A DNA stretch of 64,000 nt, taken from positions 425,712 through 489,711 of the forward strand of contig NZ_WTWY01000003.1 in NCBI RefSeq assembly GCF_009870825.1, in the 5' to 3' direction. Below are positions 60,656 to 64,000 of this stretch, in pieces (position 1 is the first letter of the stretch; each line of letters starts with the position of its first letter). Both the position numbers and the translations under genes were made by a program. A model generated the notes under the pieces. The model was not told where the DNA came from. It saw only the letters and a list, made by a program, of their open reading frames with translations, and searched no databases. This stretch comes from Paenibacillus sp. USDA918EY (GTDB lineage Bacteria; Bacillota; Bacilli; Paenibacillales; Paenibacillaceae).

Positions 60656-60669
60656 ATCGATCGTTCGTT
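60656..60669. promoter_or_regulatory. TetR operator upstream of tetR
   Basis: ATCGATCGTTCGTT differs at two positions from the perfect operator ATCGAACGTTCGAT and lies 13 nt before the tetR start, consistent with autoregulation. Confidence 0.65.
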
Positions 60670-60904
60670 CAAAATCAAACTTTTTTCACTGATCAACCCC
60701 AATGACTTGCAATCTCTCCCCATGTAAAATGGCCCTCCTCTACAATGCCCACATGTAAAGTCGGATGGAACGCTCGGATCTCGACTTTTCATTCGGACGG
60801 ACTCCTGCAGCAGTCCACAGACTTCTACGAAAATTTCTTAAGTGATTCGCTATTATCCTAACTTCATTTTCGCAGATTGAAATCGACCTGAATCTCCGCG
60901 CCGC
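60670..60904. other. Gene-poor stretch before the permease fragment
   Basis: About 235 bases with no supported gene. A 38-codon open frame (60748-60864, starting MPTCKVGWNARISTFHSDG) exists on the plus strand but lacks a ribosome binding site. It may be repeated or mobile-element-derived DNA. Confidence 0.4.
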
Positions 60905-61222
60905 CTAGCTCACGTCCTTCGTCTCCAGGCGAAGCATCGACAGCCAGGCAATCCACAAGCCGACGGCTCCAAGCAACAGGTGGATCGCCAAGTTGGAGTT
61001 AATGGATACCAGCGGTCCGTTAAAGCCGGAACATACGATGAGCACCAGCAGGATGGAGGAGACCATCGTGGCCGTAACCGAATGCTTGCGCATGCCGAAT
61101 AACAAAGGAATCAGCGCCATCGCGGCAGCCGACAGCGAACTGACAGTGTACTCGATCAGCAGCACTCTTATCTGTTCCATCGTCAGCGAATCCGCAATGA
61201 ATGGATAGAAGCGATCCACGTA
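60905..61222 (-). pseudogene. C-terminal fragment of an ABC-2-type or similar membrane permease
   Basis: About 105 codons ending at TAG 60905-60907 encode three hydrophobic segments (VLLIEYTVSSLSAAAMALIPLLFG; VSSILLVLIVCSGFNG; LAIHLLLGAVGLWIAWLSML) and end LETKDVS. This reads as the C-terminal end of a multi-pass permease, for example an ABC transporter membrane subunit. Its upstream part is absent: the sequence abuts the IS110 transposase fragment at about 61220-61226, so insertion and deletion removed the rest. Confidence 0.72.
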
Positions 61223-61766
61223 GGAACTCGGGAAAGTAGCGGTCCAGCCAGTTATGCATCCGCCCTTGCACCACGCGCAGGTCGGTCGACAGATGGTCGC
61301 GAATCTTCGTTGCCTCTCGTAGTTCGGCGTAAACGCCCTGCGGAAGGCTAGGTACAGCATACCGGCCGTCTTTGACCAGTTGGGCAATGACGCGTGCATC
61401 CTTGACGTCATTCTTCGTCGGCGAATTGTCGTCCAGCTCTTTCGTTCGCTTCACGTGCAGTGGATTTACCACGCCGCACGCGATATCTTGTTGTTTCAAA
61501 TAATGAACGAGATTCAGCCAGTAATGGCCCGTTGGTTCCATCCCGACGATGACGTCTTCATATCCTTGCTCAGCCATGAGCTTTTGAAACCACGAGGTGA
61601 ACTGCTCGAAGCCTGACAGCGTGTTGTCGAAAGTTACCGGCTTTCCAACTTCGACTCCCCGGAAGTCCTGGGCCCGAGCCACGTGTTTAGACTTGGCGAT
61701 ATCCACCCCGACGATGAGAGTCGTTGATGTGATTTGAGTTATTCGCTCGTTTTGGGTAGAATTCAT
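61223..61766 (-). pseudogene. IS110-family transposase, 3'-truncated
   Basis: The N-terminal RuvC-like DEDD domain is present: Asp in LIVGVDIAKSKH, Glu in VGMEPTGHYW, Asp in NSPTKNDVKDARVIAQL. It continues to LSTDLRVVQGRMHNWLDRYFPEF, after which family sequence stops near 61222. The remaining codons to 61020 are permease DNA read in the wrong frame. Lacking the C-terminal Tnp20 domain with the catalytic serine, it cannot transpose. Start at 61766 follows AAGGAG that is locked in a hairpin. Confidence 0.88.
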
Positions 61767-61774
61767 GTTGTATT

Positions 61775-61844
61775 CTCCTTGGTTTTGTTTTAGAATCCGT
61801 TCGCTGGCCAGCTACCGGGATCCCAAAACAATTTTACCAAGGAG
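61775..61844 (-). promoter_or_regulatory. Hairpin masking the transposase ribosome binding site
   Basis: CTCCTTGGT (61775-61783) and ACCAAGGAG (61836-61844) pair perfectly, with a further TTGTTTT/AAAACAA pairing inside. The minus-strand AAGGAG used by the transposase is inside one arm. A transcript entering from outside would fold and hide the start site. Confidence 0.65.
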
Positions 61845-61944
61845 TCTTTTTCATTCTCAAACCTGATATTTCTGCTTTATAGGAATGCTGCCCGTTAGCT
61901 TAATCAAGCTCGGGTTGATTATGTTCTTTCCTCCATAATGTAGC

Positions 61945-61984
61945 CACATTTGTGTCAAAATCCTACAATGGGGTCACAATTGTG
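61945..61984. promoter_or_regulatory. Paired palindromes upstream of ECF-SnoaL sigma gene
   Basis: CACATTTGTGTCA (61945-61957) and CACAATTGTGTCA (61975-61987) are near-identical palindromic boxes exactly 30 bp apart, about three helical turns, 100-140 nt upstream of the sigma factor start. Confidence 0.55.
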
Positions 61985-62083
61985 TCATTAGACATTAAAG
62001 ACGAATAATCGGCTTATTAAATAGAGACGACCGCTGTGGTCGTGTGTGAAAAAGGTGTTTTCGCCCGTCGAAAGGAGGCCGAG

Positions 62084-63040
62084 ATGAACGAAACAGCGTT
62101 AGAGCTTCAATTATTTGAGAACTTAAAGCCTGAGTTAACATCGTTCTGTTACAGAATGCTAGGATCCATCGATGACGCGGACGATGCTGTTCAGGAAACC
62201 TTTATCCGCGTTTGGCAAAATTGGCATTCATTCAGGCAGGACTCCTCGTTCAAAACATGGGTTTATCGTATTGCATCAAACTTATGCCTGGACAAGCTAC
62301 GACAAGCCAAACGCCGCACGCGTCCGGTTGACCTATCCGACCCGGCGGTACCTGTCGCCGAACTCCGCGAAAAGTTTCCCGACTCAGCTTGGATTTGGCC
62401 TGCCCCTGATTTCTCGGGAAGTCCGGAAGATATTTTCATTCGCAAAGATACCCTTGAACTCTGTTTTATTGCACTCTTGCAGACCTTGCCCCCCCGTCAA
62501 CGTGCGGTTCTTATTTTGAAGGATGTATTCGAATGGTCCTCAAAACAGATCGCAGAAACTTTAGGCATATCGCCGGCAGCGGTTAACAGCGCCCTGCAAA
62601 GAGCCAGAGAAACGATGGACCGAGCGAAACTTCATTCTGAAGAGTTTAGCATGATGGATGTCGAACCTGATCGTGAGCTGCTGTCACGGTATGTGGAAGC
62701 CTTCGAACAATTTGATATCCATGCGCTGGTAGCGTTGTTTCATGAGGAAGGCCGTCTGTCAATGCCGCCTTTCGCAATGTGGGTACGCGGCAAAGACGAT
62801 TTGTTCAAGTTTTTTTCGCTTACGCGCTGGCATTGTGAAGGATCCCGGTTTTTGCGGATTACGGCGAATGGGGGGTGTCCTGCTTTCGCACAGTATGTGC
62901 CAAGCGGTGAAAACTCCTACTTGGTACCCTGGGGGATCCACATGATTGAAATAAAGGACAAGCAGATATACCACGTCCAAAATTTCATTAATGCAAAATT
63001 ATTTTCGCGATTTGGGCTTCCTGCACAAATACACCGATGA
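62084..63040 (+). CDS. ECF sigma factor with C-terminal SnoaL-like domain (SigG/SigX5-like)
   Basis: A 318-residue sigma factor. Region 2 lies about residues 20-90 (SFCYRMLGSIDDADDAVQETFIRVW, read in parts; FKTWVYRIASNLCLDKLRQ) and region 4 about 140-195 (RQRAVLILKDVFEWSSKQIAETLGISPAAVNSALQRARETM in parts). A SnoaL_2-type domain covers about 205-315 (RYVEAFEQFDIHALVALFHEEGRLSMPPFAMWVRG). The domain order resembles the SigG/TIGR02960 group rather than ECF41: WLPEPL and NPDKL motifs are absent. ATG at 62084 follows AAAGGAGGCCGAG. No anti-sigma gene adjoins. Its target may include the adjacent DHFR-like gene. Confidence 0.88.
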   Translation: MNETALELQLFENLKPELTSFCYRMLGSIDDADDAVQETFIRVWQNWHSFRQDSSFKTWVYRIASNLCLDKLRQAKRRTRPVDLSDPAVPVAELREKFPDSAWIWPAPDFSGSPEDIFIRKDTLELCFIALLQTLPPRQRAVLILKDVFEWSSKQIAETLGISPAAVNSALQRARETMDRAKLHSEEFSMMDVEPDRELLSRYVEAFEQFDIHALVALFHEEGRLSMPPFAMWVRGKDDLFKFFSLTRWHCEGSRFLRITANGGCPAFAQYVPSGENSYLVPWGIHMIEIKDKQIYHVQNFINAKLFSRFGLPAQIHR

Positions 63041-63115
63041 ATATCGTAATCTAATTTCGTCTAAATAAATGAGAAGCAAAATTACGATGATCAAGGATAG
63101 AAAGGACGATAGTTC

Positions 63116-63703
63116 ATGCGAAAAATCATTCTATTCATTCACAGTACGATTAATGGTGTTGTCACCGGCGATCCAAGCGAGGACAAAACCAACTGGGCGG
63201 TCTGGAGAAATAGCGCTGGCATTGAGGAAGGTTCTCAGTATCTATTAAATATTTTTGAGACGGCGGATACCATTTTGCTTGGCCGCGGAACCTACGAAGA
63301 CCTCTCTAGAAAGTGGCCGAATACTCGGGGTTCAAGCCTGGGTGATAAGATAAACGACGCCCACAAACTCGTTGTAACAAGCGCCCACCCGCCGGGCAAG
63401 CTGAAATGGGGAGAATTTGAAGCCCCAAAACCATTGACCGGCAGTAATATAGAAGAGCAAATTAAGAACTTAAAAAATGGCGACGGTGGCGACATTGTTA
63501 TTTTCGGTAGTCCAACGCTTGTGCGATCACTTGCAAACGCAAATCTTATTGACGAATATCAGATCGTTATGCACCCGGTTGTGGTCAACGTAGGGGAGCA
63601 TTTGTTTGACAATCTTAATGAGCAGAAAGAATTCCATCTCGTGGACGTCAAAACACTTAAGGTTGGTTCCCTCTTGCTAACCTACAGACCCGCTAAAGCC
63701 TAG
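63116..63703 (+). CDS. Dihydrofolate reductase-family (RibD C-terminal-like) protein
   Basis: A 195-residue DHFR/RibD_C-fold protein (MRKIILFIHSTINGVVTGDPSEDKT at the start; LLGRGTYEDLSRKWP; GGDIVIFGSPTLVRSL). It binds NADPH and probably reduces an unknown substrate; members such as YwjB are uncharacterised. Start follows AAAGGACGATAGTTC. Encoded 75 nt after the ECF-SnoaL sigma factor on the same strand, a recurrent neighbour of such sigma genes. Confidence 0.87.
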   Translation: MRKIILFIHSTINGVVTGDPSEDKTNWAVWRNSAGIEEGSQYLLNIFETADTILLGRGTYEDLSRKWPNTRGSSLGDKINDAHKLVVTSAHPPGKLKWGEFEAPKPLTGSNIEEQIKNLKNGDGGDIVIFGSPTLVRSLANANLIDEYQIVMHPVVVNVGEHLFDNLNEQKEFHLVDVKTLKVGSLLLTYRPAKA

Positions 63704-63824
63704 CTAAACATCAAAACACGAACTTTCGCCCAATGAGCGATCGCGCATGTTATGAAAAAGATTGATGTGATGTCGTCGCAAGCTTTAGCCTTAGGGCTTC
63801 GCCACGCATTCCCAACTGCTTGTC

Positions 63825-63870
63825 AAGCCCTTTTTCTCTTTTTCGTTCAAAAAAGAGCGGGCTATCTTTT
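63825..63870 (+). terminator. Terminator after DHFR-like gene
   Basis: GCCC...CTCTTTTT and AAAAAAGAGcGGGC form a stem followed by TATCTTTT. The open frame read on the other strand across this region is not a gene. Confidence 0.65.
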
Positions 63871-63925
63871 CGTGAAGTGCTCCCTGTCAAGTGGACAGTG
63901 TAAAAAAACAAAAATAGTTCATTTG

Positions 63926-63959
63926 GATCCCTCAGTTTGTTTAACGGAACTGAGGGATC
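63926..63959. terminator. Hairpin behind IS3 transposase
   Basis: GATCCCTCAGTT and AACTGAGGGATC are perfect 12-bp arms 10 nt apart, located 4 nt beyond the transposase stop. It may be the element's terminator. Confidence 0.7.
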
Positions 63960-63963
63960 TTCC

Positions 63964-64000
63964 TTATGCAACTCGCCTGTATTCGTTGGGTGACAAACCC
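63964..64000 (-). CDS. IS3-family transposase OrfB, C-terminal end (partial)
   Basis: Eleven codons read GLSPNEYRRVA then TAA. GLSPxEYR near the extreme C-terminus is typical of IS3-family OrfB integrase-type transposases. The rest lies outside the window. Confidence 0.72.
   Translation of the reverse strand, partial: GLSPNEYRRVA

Larger units (their letters stand above)
61223..61850 (-). mobile_element. Truncated IS110-family element (left part only)
   Basis: The 5' end and about 180 codons of an IS110-family element remain. The right part, including the Tnp20 serine domain and the far end, is missing at the junction with the permease fragment. The exact left boundary was not determined; the SD-masking hairpin at 61775-61844 belongs to it. 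Confidence 0.75.
63885..64000 (-). mobile_element. End of an IS3-family insertion sequence
   Basis: TGTCAAGTGGACAGTGTAAAAAA at about 63885-63907 looks like an IS3-group terminal repeat. It is followed by a 12-bp perfect hairpin (63926-63959) and the tail of an orfB transposase. Most of the element lies beyond the window edge. Confidence 0.65.

Noticed and set aside
63750..63971. 73-codon minus-strand frame at the right end
   Set aside because: Crosses the IS3 terminal repeat and two hairpins; not a plausible gene.
1..64000. CRISPR arrays, tRNA and rRNA genes
   Set aside because: No regularly spaced repeats, cloverleaf-like sequences or rRNA sequence were seen on reading the window.

Overview
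The window looks like a chromosomal segment of a Paenibacillus-type Firmicute. The first ~52 kb is fairly GC-rich, with strong AGGAGG-type ribosome binding sites, sigma-A promoters, a CcpA-type cre site, many AraC regulators, and a dense set of arabinose-oriented glycoside hydrolases next to an LplABC-like sugar ABC transporter. This assignment is inference from gene content. No rRNA or tRNA gene was seen.

Layout. (1) 0.1-5.1 kb: ABC exporter, a tiny peptide ORF, an ECF41-type sigma factor overlapping an FAD oxidoreductase, and an arylamine N-acetyltransferase. (2) 5.2-11 kb: GH51 arabinofuranosidase and AraC regulator on divergent promoters, a second AraC regulator, and a GH127 beta-L-arabinofuranosidase. 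(3) 11-22 kb: mixed housekeeping and regulatory genes: an acyltransferase, an NAD-dependent epimerase with its TetR regulator, a decayed imine-reductase-like pseudogene, a LysE exporter divergent from an XRE-cupin regulator, an ECF sigma/DUF4179 anti-sigma pair, two VOC proteins, two AraC regulators and a DinB protein. (4) 22.3-27.6 kb: a four-carbon acid sugar cluster (PdxA2-like dehydrogenase, DUF1537 kinase, KdgT-family permease) under a PrpR-like regulator whose AAA+ domain is degenerate. (5) 27.7-29.4 kb: a histidine kinase fused to a STAS domain. (6) 29.5-45 kb: the main glycan locus. A four-gene operon (GH2, GH2, secreted GH43-CBM, GH172) has a clear promoter and terminator. A three-gene importer (lipoprotein plus two permeases) has a cre site over its -35. 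A second, cytoplasmic GH43, an AraC regulator, an ArsR-type regulator with a large extra domain and a PAS histidine kinase follow. (7) 45-52 kb: GntR/DeoD/MFS nucleoside locus, ArsR/SRPBCC pair, catalase, MFS.

From about 52.2 kb to the end the DNA is visibly richer in A+T and the gene mix changes. It holds a GNAT, an SDR with TetR, then a TetR-controlled set (MFS, aldo/keto reductase, LLM flavin oxidoreductase and an unrecognised 451-residue protein). A truncated IS110 fused to a permease fragment, an ECF-SnoaL sigma factor, a DHFR-like protein and the end of an IS3-family element complete it. This part reads as accessory or horizontally acquired DNA.

Together, the glycan genes suggest import and stepwise trimming of arabinose-containing plant oligosaccharides: two hydrolases near 5-11 kb, extracellular GH43-CBM, and intracellular GH2, GH172 and GH43 enzymes, with local AraC/ArsR-type control plus global CcpA repression of the importer.
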